Below, piece after piece: positions 28,875-37,188 of a stretch of 57,170 bases of DNA. The notes under the pieces are model-generated. The model saw only the letters and a program-made list of their open reading frames with translations, was not told where the DNA came from and did not search any database. The DNA lies in contig JAKPCK010000151.1 of assembly GCA_029553295.1 (NCBI GenBank), positions 1 to 57,170 on the forward strand, read 5' to 3'. Each line of letters begins with the position of its first letter. Position 1 is the first letter of the stretch. This stretch comes from Deltaproteobacteria bacterium. GTDB taxonomy: Bacteria; Desulfobacterota; Syntrophorhabdia; Syntrophorhabdales; Syntrophorhabdaceae. The position numbers and the translations under genes are program-made.

Positions 28875-28980
28875 ACTCATCCATCAAGAAATAACAAGCA
28901 AATACTGTATGCTTTTGTTTACAATCATAGAACGTTATTTTCAGTCATTGAATCTCTCTTTTAAAAATTGAAACTTTTTT

Positions 28981-29193
28981 TCAATCTGTGCCATGCTGTT
29001 TCTTTGTGATTGTCTTTTTGCTTTTCCCAAGATTTTTTGTCTCTTTTAGGCTCCTTAGCTCTTTTTTGAGATAAGAGACAGACACATTTAATATAGAACT
29101 GGCTTTATTAAAATCCCAGCCCGATGCATCAAGGACCTTTAGGATATGCTCTCTTTTTATCTCATCGAGGGTCTTGGTATTTCTATCTCTCAC
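28981..29193 (-). CDS. small stand-alone Fis-type helix-turn-helix protein
   Basis: A 70-residue protein that is almost only a Fis/NtrC-type DNA-binding domain: LDEIKREHILKVLDASGWDF, then NKASSILNVSVSYLKKELRS, then a lysine-rich tail (KSKKTITKK). The start is GTG at 29193, with no clear ribosome-binding site. It resembles the C-terminus of sigma-54 activators without receiver or AAA+ parts. It lies between such an activator and the sigma-54 promoter of the liv operon. It could be an accessory DNA-binding protein or a leftover from a duplicated regulator. Confidence 0.65.
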   Translation of the reverse strand: MRDRNTKTLDEIKREHILKVLDASGWDFNKASSILNVSVSYLKKELRSLKETKNLGKSKKTITKKQHGTD

Positions 29194-29225
29194 AATAGAT
29201 TTTTTTGCAAATTGAATGCCAGTAG

Positions 29226-29250
29226 TTACTCTGGGGCATATCCCCGGTTA
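29226..29250 (+). repeat. dispersed short repeat, copy with TTACTCTGGGGCATATCCCC
   Basis: The 19 bases at 29226-29244 differ by one transition from 18281-18299. GGGG-CATAT-CCCC can form a hairpin. It occupies the 87-base gap between the sigma-54 regulator and the small Fis-type gene. Confidence 0.6.
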
Positions 29251-29280
29251 AGGTGGGATGGTTATTGGAATTAAAAAAGT

Positions 29281-30661
29281 CTATAGTCTATTTTTGCTTA
29301 TATCTGCAATACCGTATTCCCTTATCTTCTGTCTGAGTGTAGGTCTTGAGATGCCGAGGATCTCACAAGCCTTCCCGAGATGCCAGTGTGTACTCTCCAA
29401 TATCCTGAGGATATAGCTCCTTTCAATCTCCTGAAGGGTAAGTTCACCCTTGATTTCAGCCCTGCTCTCTTGTTCCCTGCTCTGGGGTTTCTTTCCAAGA
29501 AGGGGTACTATAAGGTCCCCTGGGATTACATCACCCCTCGTATTTACAAATGCATGGGTCAGTATATTTTCCAGCTCCCTTACATTTCCAGGCCAGTTAT
29601 GGTCCATCATGCTCGATACAGCATGATCCTCCAGTCTTTTTGGTGTGCTTTTCAGTTCATAGGCTATCTTCTTTAAGAGATAATCTGCAATGAGAGGGAT
29701 GTCTGATTTTCTATCCCTTAATGGCGGGACTTTTATAGTGGTAACGCTTAGCCTGTAAAAAAGGTCTTCCCTGAATAGCCCCTCCTGAACCATCCCCCAG
29801 AGGTCTCTGTTGGTGGCGGCGATTATCCTTGCTTTTGAGTGAATCTGTCTATCTCCGCCTATCCTTTCAAACTCCTTTTCCTGTAAGAACCTCAATAGCT
29901 TTGGTTGGAGCTCAAGGGATATCTCACCTACCTCATCGAGAAATATAGTCCCTTCACCGGCAAGTTCAAATTTACCTTTTTTTTGTGTAGACGGCCCCGG
30001 TAAAAGAGCCTTTCTCGTGGCCGAAGAGCTCGCTTTCCAGAAGTGTCCCTACTATGGCAGAACAATTGATGATGCGAAATGGTTCATTCTTATATTGGCT
30101 GTGGGTATGTATAGCCCTTGCTATCAATTCCTTGCCAGTCCCTGTCTCCCCTTCTATGAGGACAGTGACCCTGTTTTCAGAGAGTATCCCTATAGCCTTA
30201 AAAACCTCCTTCATTATCCTGCTCTTACCAATTATCCTACCCTGTTCATAATCACATATGGCCATACCCTGGTTATCTTCATGGGGTTCTGTCTCAGAGA
30301 CACGGGATTTAAATGCCCTTATTATAGCCTTGTCCAGTTCCTCTACGTCTATAGGCTTGGGTATATATTCAAAAGCCCCTGATTTTACAGCCTTTATAGT
30401 AGTCTCCATGTCATGGAAGGCAGTTATTGTAATGATTTTCCTATTTTTTGATTTTATCCTTTCAATGAGGTCAATCCCATTCATGTCAGGCAGTCTTACA
30501 TCCAGGATTACCAGATCTGGATTAAAGGATTTGTTTTTATAAATGCCTTCTGCGGCATCAGCGGCGCACTCCACTGTATAGCCTTTTTCAGTAAGGAACA
30601 TCTCCAGGGATTCAAGGAGGGCTCGCTCATCGTCTACAATAAGGATCTTGCCTTTTTTCAT
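29281..30661 (-). pseudogene. NtrC-family sigma-54 response regulator, interrupted by a +1 frameshift in an A8 run
   Basis: Two reading frames together encode one 459-residue regulator. The first (30661 to 29972) holds the receiver domain (phosphoacceptor Asp54 in VILDVRLPD, KPIDVEE at about 104) and the first half of the AAA+ domain (GETGTGKELIARAI, then GSFTGA, the sigma-54 contact loop). It ends soon after YTKK. The second (from about 29970 to 29281) continues with KFELAGEGTIFLDEVGEISL, RIIAATNRDL, WPGNVRELENIL and a Fis-type HTH. The break is in eight A residues (29977-29984); seven would restore the frame. It follows the kinase gene with an ATGA overlap and probably drives the liv operon. 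Sequencing error, slippage or real loss cannot be told apart here. Confidence 0.85.
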
Positions 30662-32175
30662 AAATTCCTCGCCCTTACAGGCATGGTAATGGTAAACACT
30701 ACACCCTTTGGTCTTCTTAAACCGACCTCTACAGAACCTCCATGGGCCTCTACAATCCTCTTGACATTCGTAAGGCCTAACCCTGTCCCTTTCTTTTTAA
30801 TACTAAAAAAAGGGTCAAATATGTAAGGGAGGTTCTCCTGGCTTATACCCGGGCCATTATCACCTATATTGATTTTTATATTTTTGCCTCTTGAATCCAT
30901 TTTTGTCTCTATTTCTATTAGCCCTTTTTTAGGCAGTGCCTCTATGGAGTTGAGGAATATATTTATTATGGCCTGTTCCATCCTCTCATAATCCATAGAT
31001 ATTGAAGGTATGGATTTTGAATATCTCTTCTTTATCTCTATGGACTTTTCCCTGATTTTTACATCCAGGACATCAAGGCACGAATCAATAATCTGATTGA
31101 CCGATACCATGGCAAGATTCAATTTTATTGGTTTTGCAAAATCAAGCATCTCATCGAGGATACGTTCAAGGCGAGAAAGCTCCTGGATTATAATCTCCAT
31201 ACGCCTCTTGTCATTCCCATCAAAATCTGTCTTTTTGGTTATAATCTGTATGTTCATCTTTACCGAAGATAGGGGGTTTCTTATCTCATGGGCCAGGGAT
31301 GTGGTGAGCTTTCCCACATGTGCCAAACGCTCTGATTCCCTTATGCGTCTCTCTGCCTCCATACGCTCTGTTATATCCCTGCATATCCCGGCGACAGCAA
31401 AACTACCCTGATAGATAATCCCCTTTACCTTATTCTCTGTAGGGTAGATATTGCCGTCTCTGTGTCTTCTGAAATACATATAAAGGTCTTTAGAGTCCTT
31501 GCCCTCAAGCCTTCTTTCATAGAGCCTCTTTACCATGGGCAGGGACCTGGCCGCCACAAAGTCAGAATAAGGTTTACCTATTACCTCATTGAGGCTATAT
31601 CCGTGAAGGTCGCAGAATGCCTTGTTGGCAAATACAATAGTTTCATTTTGATTCACAAAATAACCATCATTTATATCCTCTACAAGGACACGATATTTTG
31701 CCTCTGATTCAACAAGCTCTTTTGTCCTCTTTTCTATCTCCAGTTCCAGATTCTGGGCATGTTCTCTTATGTGTTTTTCATGGAGGGATTGGAAATAATC
31801 ACTAAATCTCGTAATGGTATAAAAAAGGCATATATTTAATCTCTCTATGGCCTCTTTTAGCGCCCTACCCTTGAGTTCTCTGATGAGGTGTGGCACAAGG
31901 ATTACCCTGTATAATTCATATGCATTTTGAACCTCTGAAAGGCTGAACCCACCCTCAAGCCTTATCTTTGTTATCCACTGGATATGGTCATCTATCTTTG
32001 AAAAATCGTTCTCCACGAGGACAGCACTGCTGGCATCAAAGGCCCTTGAAACCGTTATCTTAAGCTCATCTATGGGTCTTCCTCTGTATCTCTCGCTTAC
32101 CTTTTCATGGAGATATTGTATCCATTCGTTGATCATCTGGTCTCGATAGTTTTTAATGATACCGGCTAAATCCAT
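30658..32175 (-). CDS. sensor histidine kinase, RsbRD_N-like plus PAS plus HisKA/HATPase
   Basis: A 505-residue cytoplasmic kinase without membrane segments. Residues 1-150 form an all-helical region resembling the RsbRD N-terminal sensor domain. A PAS domain follows at about 160-280 (VNQNETIVFANKAFCDLHGY). The dimerisation domain carries the phosphoacceptor His in TTSLAHEIRNPLSSVK. The ATPase domain has N, G1 and G2 boxes (NIFLNSIEALP, GDNGPGIS, KGTGLGLTNVKRIV). Its stop overlaps the start of the sigma-54 response regulator, so the two are partners. A soluble sensor suggests an internal signal, such as an acyl-CoA or redox state. Confidence 0.9.
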   Translation of the reverse strand: MDLAGIIKNYRDQMINEWIQYLHEKVSERYRGRPIDELKITVSRAFDASSAVLVENDFSKIDDHIQWITKIRLEGGFSLSEVQNAYELYRVILVPHLIRELKGRALKEAIERLNICLFYTITRFSDYFQSLHEKHIREHAQNLELEIEKRTKELVESEAKYRVLVEDINDGYFVNQNETIVFANKAFCDLHGYSLNEVIGKPYSDFVAARSLPMVKRLYERRLEGKDSKDLYMYFRRHRDGNIYPTENKVKGIIYQGSFAVAGICRDITERMEAERRIRESERLAHVGKLTTSLAHEIRNPLSSVKMNIQIITKKTDFDGNDKRRMEIIIQELSRLERILDEMLDFAKPIKLNLAMVSVNQIIDSCLDVLDVKIREKSIEIKKRYSKSIPSISMDYERMEQAIINIFLNSIEALPKKGLIEIETKMDSRGKNIKINIGDNGPGISQENLPYIFDPFFSIKKKGTGLGLTNVKRIVEAHGGSVEVGLRRPKGVVFTITMPVRARNL

Positions 32176-32352
32176 GGTATAAAGATTTTACCTTTATGAA
32201 AAACTTTTAGTCAAGTATGAGGGTATCAACCCTTATTCATCCACCTATGGCAAAAAAACTATTACATGATTCTGCAAAGGTTTCAAATTTCATTAGACTT
32301 TTTTTCTTTTTATGGTAGAATTGGGTGTTTAAGACAGAAAAGGGATAAAGTG

Positions 32353-32691
32353 ATGGATAAAAAAGAGGCTCAAAAGATAGAATGGCTTGATGAGTATAAA
32401 ACCCTGACTCTTGATGCCCTTGAGGCAGATGAATTGGATGCCTTCATGGAGATACTCTTAAAAAGAGATGCGTTGATAGGAAAGATAATAAAACAGGAAA
32501 TAAATCTCGAACCAGACGAGTTATCATATCTTATGGGCCTGGAGGGAAGGATACTGGAGAGGCTTGAGGAAGAAAGAAGGGAGATAATACACGATATGGC
32601 AGATGTAGGGGAGAAAAAGAGGGCCATAAAGAGATATACCCCAAAATTTCCATTTCCACCCATGCCTGCTTTTTTTGATAAAAAAGGATAA
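32353..32691 (+). CDS. FliT-like flagellar chaperone candidate
   Basis: A 112-residue, mostly helical acidic protein: WLDEYKTLTLDALEADELDA, RDALIGKII, LEGRILERLEEERREIIHD, and a C-terminal AIKRYTPKF. This size and pattern (RdaLI and a terminal K-x-x-Y) resemble small FliT/FlgN-type export chaperones, and the next genes belong to motility. The similarity is low, so the name is tentative. I chose ATG 32353, which has AGGGATAAAG upstream. An ORF extending to 32266 lacks a matching start signal. Confidence 0.55.
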   Translation: MDKKEAQKIEWLDEYKTLTLDALEADELDAFMEILLKRDALIGKIIKQEINLEPDELSYLMGLEGRILERLEEERREIIHDMADVGEKKRAIKRYTPKFPFPPMPAFFDKKG

Positions 32692-32699
32692 AATTTTAC

Positions 32700-32726
32700 T
32701 TAAGTTTTAAAAAATATATCCGATAA
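32700..32726 (+). promoter_or_regulatory. sigma-28 (FliA) promoter of the motA/motB operon
   Basis: TTAAGTTT, 11 bases, TCCGATAA: seven of eight bases match each half of the TAAAGTTT-N11-GCCGATAA consensus with exact spacing. It lies just after the FliT-like gene and before the small gene at 32744. It should start a late flagellar transcript through motB. Confidence 0.88.
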
Positions 32727-32743
32727 AGTCTACAGGTGAAGAT

Positions 32744-32983
32744 ATGACTATATCGGATTTTCAGATAAACAGTGTTATTAAAAGCTATACAAAAAATATG
32801 AAGTTTAGGGTCAAGGCCTTTGACTCAGACAAAAATGCAAATAACATTGTTCATGAAGACAGGGTTTTGATATCTGATGATGGAAAAAAGATGCTGCTGG
32901 AAAGGATTGGTGAAAAGACTGCGGAGAGGCTGAGAAGGCATGACAAAGAAGGATATGTTAATTCGGATTCTTATAGTAGATGA
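32744..32983 (+). CDS. small FlgM-associated-type protein (DVU0524-like)
   Basis: A 79-residue protein that opens MTISDFQINSVIKSYTKNM and contains EDRVLISDDGKKMLLERIGE. This pattern (short N-terminal helix, then a DRVxIS segment as in FlgM N-termini) resembles small proteins encoded with flagellar genes in sulfate reducers. Function is unknown; an anti-sigma-28 or export-related role is a guess from context. It is the first gene after the sigma-28 promoter and overlaps the following response regulator by about 44 bases. Confidence 0.6.
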   Translation: MTISDFQINSVIKSYTKNMKFRVKAFDSDKNANNIVHEDRVLISDDGKKMLLERIGEKTAERLRRHDKEGYVNSDSYSR

Positions 32984-33509
32984 TAATGCAGAGATTAGAG
33001 AAATTGTTAAGGAATACCTCACTGATGAAGATTGTCTGATTGAAGGCGCACAAAACGGTAAAGAGGCATTAGAGAAATACAACAAAAACCCCTACGATAT
33101 TATCATCACAGACCTGAAGATGCCAGAGTTATCAGGCATCGAACTTATAAAGCTGATAAAACAAAAAACAGATGCAACGGAATTTATTATCATCACCGGA
33201 TATGCATCCCTTGACACTGCTATGGAGGCAATAAAGATAGGCGCCTTTGATTATATTGTAAAGCCCTTCAGGATGGAGGAACTAAAGGTAGCGGTAAAGA
33301 ATGTAAAAGAGAAGATTGTTCTTAAAAAGACAAATCAGGTATTACTGGAAAAATTAAAGAACTTTTACAGTGAATTAGAGAGATACAGACAGACAGAAAA
33401 GGAGATAGCAGAACAAAAAAACGAGGGACAGAGATACGGGACAGAGAGACTTGTTAATGAGATAAAGCATCTTGAGAGATTGATAAAATCTCGTTTGATG
33501 ATTGAATAA
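32940..33509 (+). CDS. response regulator: receiver domain with C-terminal coiled coil
   Basis: A 189-residue protein with no output enzyme or DNA-binding domain. The receiver covers about residues 8-125: acidic pocket LIVDDNAE, phosphoacceptor Asp in DIIITDLKMPELSG, the conserved Thr region IITGYAS and Lys in YIVKPFRMEE. A charged coiled coil (about 135-189) follows. Such proteins usually work by protein-protein contact. The start is uncertain: ATG 32940 overlaps the upstream gene by 44 bases, while ATG 32955 follows AAGAAGG closely. It is in the motility operon. Confidence 0.85.
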   Translation: MTKKDMLIRILIVDDNAEIREIVKEYLTDEDCLIEGAQNGKEALEKYNKNPYDIIITDLKMPELSGIELIKLIKQKTDATEFIIITGYASLDTAMEAIKIGAFDYIVKPFRMEELKVAVKNVKEKIVLKKTNQVLLEKLKNFYSELERYRQTEKEIAEQKNEGQRYGTERLVNEIKHLERLIKSRLMIE

Positions 33510-33527
33510 AAATAAAGAGCGTGAGAT

Positions 33528-35009
33528 ATGCTTGAAGGTAAACATGTCCTTGTAGTTGATGACAACCTTGACATCATTGTTGCCCTGTCTGATTTCCTTG
33601 AATTAAACGGCTGCAAGGTCATATCTGCCACAACAGGCAAAGAGGCCATAGAACTCGTAAAAAACGAAAAAATCGAGATAGCCATACTCGATGTAAGACT
33701 CCCTGATATAAATGGCGTAACCCTCCTGGATATCATAAAAAAAGAAAACCCCACCATTGCCGTTATCATGATGACAGGATACAGCAGCCACAAGGATATA
33801 ATAGATGCCATGAAGAAGGGTGCATCTGACTTTCTCCTAAAACCTTTTGAATACGATAACCTGATTATGGTGATGATAAGGGCATTAAGGGAAAGGTCTC
33901 TTTTGATAGAAAAAGAAAGCCTATTTAAAAACCTGGAAGATAAGAAAAAAATAGAGCTTCTAAACAGAGAACTCCAGTCCAAGATCAAAGAACTGACAAC
34001 CATGTATAACATCTCTAACCAGTTCAATACATTAAATATCTACGATGATGTATACGATAAGATGGTCAATATTGCCTATGATGTGATTGGTGCAAGCCTA
34101 TGCAGGTTCTATATATATGACAGCAGCAGCGGAGAACCCATACTGTTTAAAGAAAAAAGAGATGCCAACGAGGACCTTGCAGAAGATAAGATATTTTTTA
34201 CCGGTGAACTGTCTGAATGGATCCGTAACCCAAAGAGGTATTTCCTTAAAGATGATATCATGGTCCTCCCCATTATGATAAAGGGAGAACTCATAGGATT
34301 CCTCACAGTCAAGAAGAAGAGAAACGGTTTAGAGGTAATAAGCACCCACCAGGATAGTGATTTATTCTTCCTAAAACTCATAGGAGAAAAGGCTTCCTCC
34401 CAGATTGAAAACAGGATCCTCTATGAAAGCCTCTTTGACAATGTATTCAAGACCCATATGTCGCTAATTACAGCCATAAACAAAAGGGACTCTTATACAG
34501 AAAACCACTGTAAGAGGGTAAATGATATGGCCCTCTCTTTAGCAGAAAAGGTTGGGCTAAACAATATAGAAAAGGATATCTTAAGGGTGGTTGCCCCTGT
34601 CCATGACCTGGGTAAGATCGGGGTGCCCGATGAAATACTCCTTAAGCCTGACAAATTGACAGATGTAGAGTATGAAATAATGAAAAACCACTCCATATTA
34701 GGCCAGGAGATATTAAGCCAGTTTGAGATACTATCAAGGGAGTCGGTAATCATAAGAAACCATCATGAGAGGTTTGATGGGAGAGGCTATCCTGACGGTA
34801 TATCCGGGGAGGCCATACCTGCCTGCGCCCGTATCATAGCCATATGTGACACCTTCGATGCCATGACAACAAACAGACCCTATAGGAGGGCGGTCAGCAT
34901 AGAGGATGCATTAAAAGAGATTCAAATGTGCTCTGGGAGCCAGTTCGACCCTATTATGGTAGAGGCATTTGTAAAGATGATATTAAATGGTAACCATGGA
35001 AACAAATGA
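33528..35009 (+). CDS. response regulator with HD-GYP c-di-GMP phosphodiesterase domain
   Basis: A 493-residue protein in three parts. The receiver (about residues 5-125) has the phosphoacceptor in AILDVRLPDINGV and KPFEYDN. A middle region of about 170 residues resembles a GAF sensor. The C-terminal HD-GYP domain has the metal-binding HD in VHDLGKIGVPDEI (about residue 362), HHERFDGRGYPDG (about 415) and the intact GYP signature. HD-GYP enzymes break down cyclic di-GMP, lowering it and favouring swimming. It lies between a second response regulator and a PilZ protein in the same operon, so c-di-GMP removal and sensing are placed beside the motor genes. Confidence 0.93.
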   Translation: MLEGKHVLVVDDNLDIIVALSDFLELNGCKVISATTGKEAIELVKNEKIEIAILDVRLPDINGVTLLDIIKKENPTIAVIMMTGYSSHKDIIDAMKKGASDFLLKPFEYDNLIMVMIRALRERSLLIEKESLFKNLEDKKKIELLNRELQSKIKELTTMYNISNQFNTLNIYDDVYDKMVNIAYDVIGASLCRFYIYDSSSGEPILFKEKRDANEDLAEDKIFFTGELSEWIRNPKRYFLKDDIMVLPIMIKGELIGFLTVKKKRNGLEVISTHQDSDLFFLKLIGEKASSQIENRILYESLFDNVFKTHMSLITAINKRDSYTENHCKRVNDMALSLAEKVGLNNIEKDILRVVAPVHDLGKIGVPDEILLKPDKLTDVEYEIMKNHSILGQEILSQFEILSRESVIIRNHHERFDGRGYPDGISGEAIPACARIIAICDTFDAMTTNRPYRRAVSIEDALKEIQMCSGSQFDPIMVEAFVKMILNGNHGNK

Positions 35010-35577
35010 GAGAAGAGACTACTTCAGGGTTGAGGACAGGCTTAAATTAAAATTCCGTATATTAAGCAAAGACGAGTTCAATGCCCTTGAACATACTGTA
35101 AGATATAGCCCAATCAGCAGCTTTAGCAGGCTGGATGAGGTCCAGGCATTGAAGGTTATAGAGATAGATGAGGAAAAAAAGAAGGACCCTCTCTATACAT
35201 ACCTTAATATTATAGATAGAAAGCTCGATCTGGTTCTGGACTACCTGATGGAAAATGCTGATGACAAAAGGCACTATATTACCCAGTACATACAGGCAAA
35301 CATAAGCGGTTCAGGTATAAGGTTTTTCACAGATGCTGATATAAAAGAAGGTGATTATGTGGAGCTCATCCTCATATTGCCAATCTATCCCCATACAAGA
35401 ATACCGATTTTATGTAATGTCTTACGATGTATCAAGCAGATAAAAGATGGAAATACTGTTAATGATGTGGCCATGCAATACCTTGTAATAAACGAAAACG
35501 ACAGGGATATGCTGATACAGTATATATTTATGAAGGAAAGGGAGATGCTCCGCAATAGAAGTGAATCCACTGGATGA
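34987..35577 (+). CDS. PilZ-domain cyclic di-GMP receptor
   Basis: A 196-residue protein with the two c-di-GMP-binding motifs of PilZ split by a helical insertion. RxxxR is in ERRDYFRVE at the N-terminus (about residues 9-14) and the (D/N)xSxxG motif is NISGSG (about 109-114). The insert at about 45-100 and the long N-terminal part recall YcgR-like flagellar brake proteins. It overlaps the HD-GYP gene by 23 bases and precedes motA by six, fitting a role in linking c-di-GMP to motor function. ATG 34996 (METNERRDYF) is an equally good start. Confidence 0.82.
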   Translation: MVTMETNERRDYFRVEDRLKLKFRILSKDEFNALEHTVRYSPISSFSRLDEVQALKVIEIDEEKKKDPLYTYLNIIDRKLDLVLDYLMENADDKRHYITQYIQANISGSGIRFFTDADIKEGDYVELILILPIYPHTRIPILCNVLRCIKQIKDGNTVNDVAMQYLVINENDRDMLIQYIFMKEREMLRNRSESTG

Positions 35578-35583
35578 TGACCT

Positions 35584-36351
35584 ATGGATATAACAACTAT
35601 ATTCGGCCTGATAATTGGTATAGGTGCTGTGTTGGTAGCCTTTATAATGGAGGGAGGCCATCTATCGTCCCTAATCCAGGCCCCTGCCATGATATTGGTT
35701 ATATTTGGAACAATAGGGGCAACCATCATAACAACCCCCTTCAACCAGCTAAAGGCCCTGCCAAAGCTGTTGAGCGTTGTCCTTGTTGATAAAAAGCTTG
35801 ATTTCCACAGACTTATTGATTTGATATGTGACCTTGCCCTAAAGTCAAGAAAAAACGGGCTTTTGAGTCTTGAAGATGAACTCCCCAAGATTAAGGATAA
35901 TTTCCTAAAAAAGGCTGTTCAACTATCCATAGATGGTTTTGAGACGAATAAGATAAGGGAGATTCTGGAGATAGAGATGTCATACATAGAGGAGAGACAC
36001 AGGGTAGGGGCTATGTTTTTTCAGAAACTCGGTGGGTTCTCACCAACACTGGGTATAATCGGCACTGTCCTTGGCTTGATACACGCCTTAGGCAGTATGG
36101 AAAACAGCGCAAACATGGCATCATCTATAGCCACTGCCTTTATTGCCACCCTGTGGGGTGTTGCCCTTGCAAACCTTATATACCTCCCCATATCTGATAA
36201 ACTAAGGGCAAAACACCAGGATGAGGCCCTTTATCTCGATATGATATGTGAGGGTGTAATCTCCCTTACCATGGGTGAAAACCCCAGGATAATAAGGATG
36301 AAACTCATGTCCTTTTTGCTCCCAAATAAGAGAAGCGGTGATATAAAATGA
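35584..36351 (+). CDS. motA: flagellar motor stator protein MotA
   Basis: A 255-residue protein with four membrane segments, two near the N-terminus (ITTIFGLIIGIGAVLVAFIM and IQAPAMILVIFGTIGATIIT) and two late. The conserved proline is in SPTLGIIGTVLGLIHALG (about residue 155) and the last helix is in TAFIATLWGVALANLIYLPI. The cytoplasmic loop between helices 2 and 3 carries the charged residues that touch FliG. Together with MotB it forms the proton or sodium channel that turns the flagellum. It overlaps motB by four bases. Confidence 0.95.
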   Translation: MDITTIFGLIIGIGAVLVAFIMEGGHLSSLIQAPAMILVIFGTIGATIITTPFNQLKALPKLLSVVLVDKKLDFHRLIDLICDLALKSRKNGLLSLEDELPKIKDNFLKKAVQLSIDGFETNKIREILEIEMSYIEERHRVGAMFFQKLGGFSPTLGIIGTVLGLIHALGSMENSANMASSIATAFIATLWGVALANLIYLPISDKLRAKHQDEALYLDMICEGVISLTMGENPRIIRMKLMSFLLPNKRSGDIK

Positions 36352-37058
36352 GAAAAAGAAACAACAACAATAATGAACATGAAAACCTTGAGAGGTGGCT
36401 CCTTACATACGCAGACTTGATAACGCTACTTCTGGCATTCTTTATAATGATGTATACATTCTCAAAACAGGATTCACAGAGATACGAAGAGGTGTCGTCA
36501 TACCTTAAGGCTATATTTTCAGGAGGAACAGGTGTGCTCCAGAAGGGTAATGTTAGTGGGGCACCCCCCATTGAACTGCTTTCAGGCAAGGCTCTATCAG
36601 AGGGGTTGAGAGAAAAGCTCGATGCTGAACTAAAAGCTATAACAGGGGAAAGCGACCTTAAAAATAGCATATTTATTTTTACAGATGAGAGGGGTGTTGT
36701 TATAAGGATTATGGATAAGGCATTCTTTGATGAGGGAAAGGCAGAACTAAAACAAGGTGCAAAAAATGCCCTCGACAAGATTGCATATATTATTAAGGAT
36801 ATAAAAAATCATATCAGGATAGAGGGCCACACAGACAACACACCTATAAGTAAAGGTGAGTTTAAATCCAACTGGGAGCTATCTGTAAGAAGGGCAACAG
36901 AGGTTGTAAGGTATCTTATAGAAAAAGGCCCTATACCCCCAGATAGGATTTCTGCTACAGGCTATGCAGAATATAGACCTATTGTGGATAATGATACCCC
37001 TGAGAACAAGGCATTAAACAGAAGGGTAGAGATTATTATAGAAAAAACAGGTATATAA
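36348..37058 (+). CDS. motB: flagellar motor stator protein MotB (OmpA-like C-terminus)
   Basis: A 236-residue protein. The N-terminal membrane helix holds the essential channel aspartate in RWLLTYADLITLLLAFFIMM (about residue 22). A linker follows, then the OmpA/MotB peptidoglycan-binding domain with IRIEGHTDNTPIS (about 160) and LSVRRATEVVRYLI, ending NRRVEIIIEK. It anchors the stator to the cell wall. It is the last gene of the operon. The 129 bases after it hold a small hairpin (ATATCC-TAAT-GGATAT) and a copy of the dispersed repeat. Confidence 0.94.
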   Translation: MRKRNNNNNEHENLERWLLTYADLITLLLAFFIMMYTFSKQDSQRYEEVSSYLKAIFSGGTGVLQKGNVSGAPPIELLSGKALSEGLREKLDAELKAITGESDLKNSIFIFTDERGVVIRIMDKAFFDEGKAELKQGAKNALDKIAYIIKDIKNHIRIEGHTDNTPISKGEFKSNWELSVRRATEVVRYLIEKGPIPPDRISATGYAEYRPIVDNDTPENKALNRRVEIIIEKTGI

Positions 37059-37150
37059 AAACCCTGTAAATGCCTTGAAATTCAAAGACGATGAATCTCT
37101 ATATCCTAATGGATATTACTGATTATCAATAATGATATAAGGCTATCAAG

Positions 37151-37188
37151 GATATGCCCGAGAGCATGAGCCCTTTTTCAAAGGTCTC
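37151..37188 (-). repeat. dispersed short repeat, copy carrying both halves
   Basis: On the minus strand, GAGACCTTTGAAAAAGGGCTC is followed by ATGCTCTCGGGCATATCC. This joins in one copy the hairpin half seen at 282-302 and 13984 with the CTCTGGGGCATATCC half seen at 18281 and 29226. It ends at the stop codon of the hybrid kinase. Confidence 0.55.

Noticed and set aside
32266-32352. N-terminal extension of the FliT-like protein
   Set aside because: No ribosome-binding site at 32266, and the extension is aromatic and unlike the rest; the ATG at 32353 is better.
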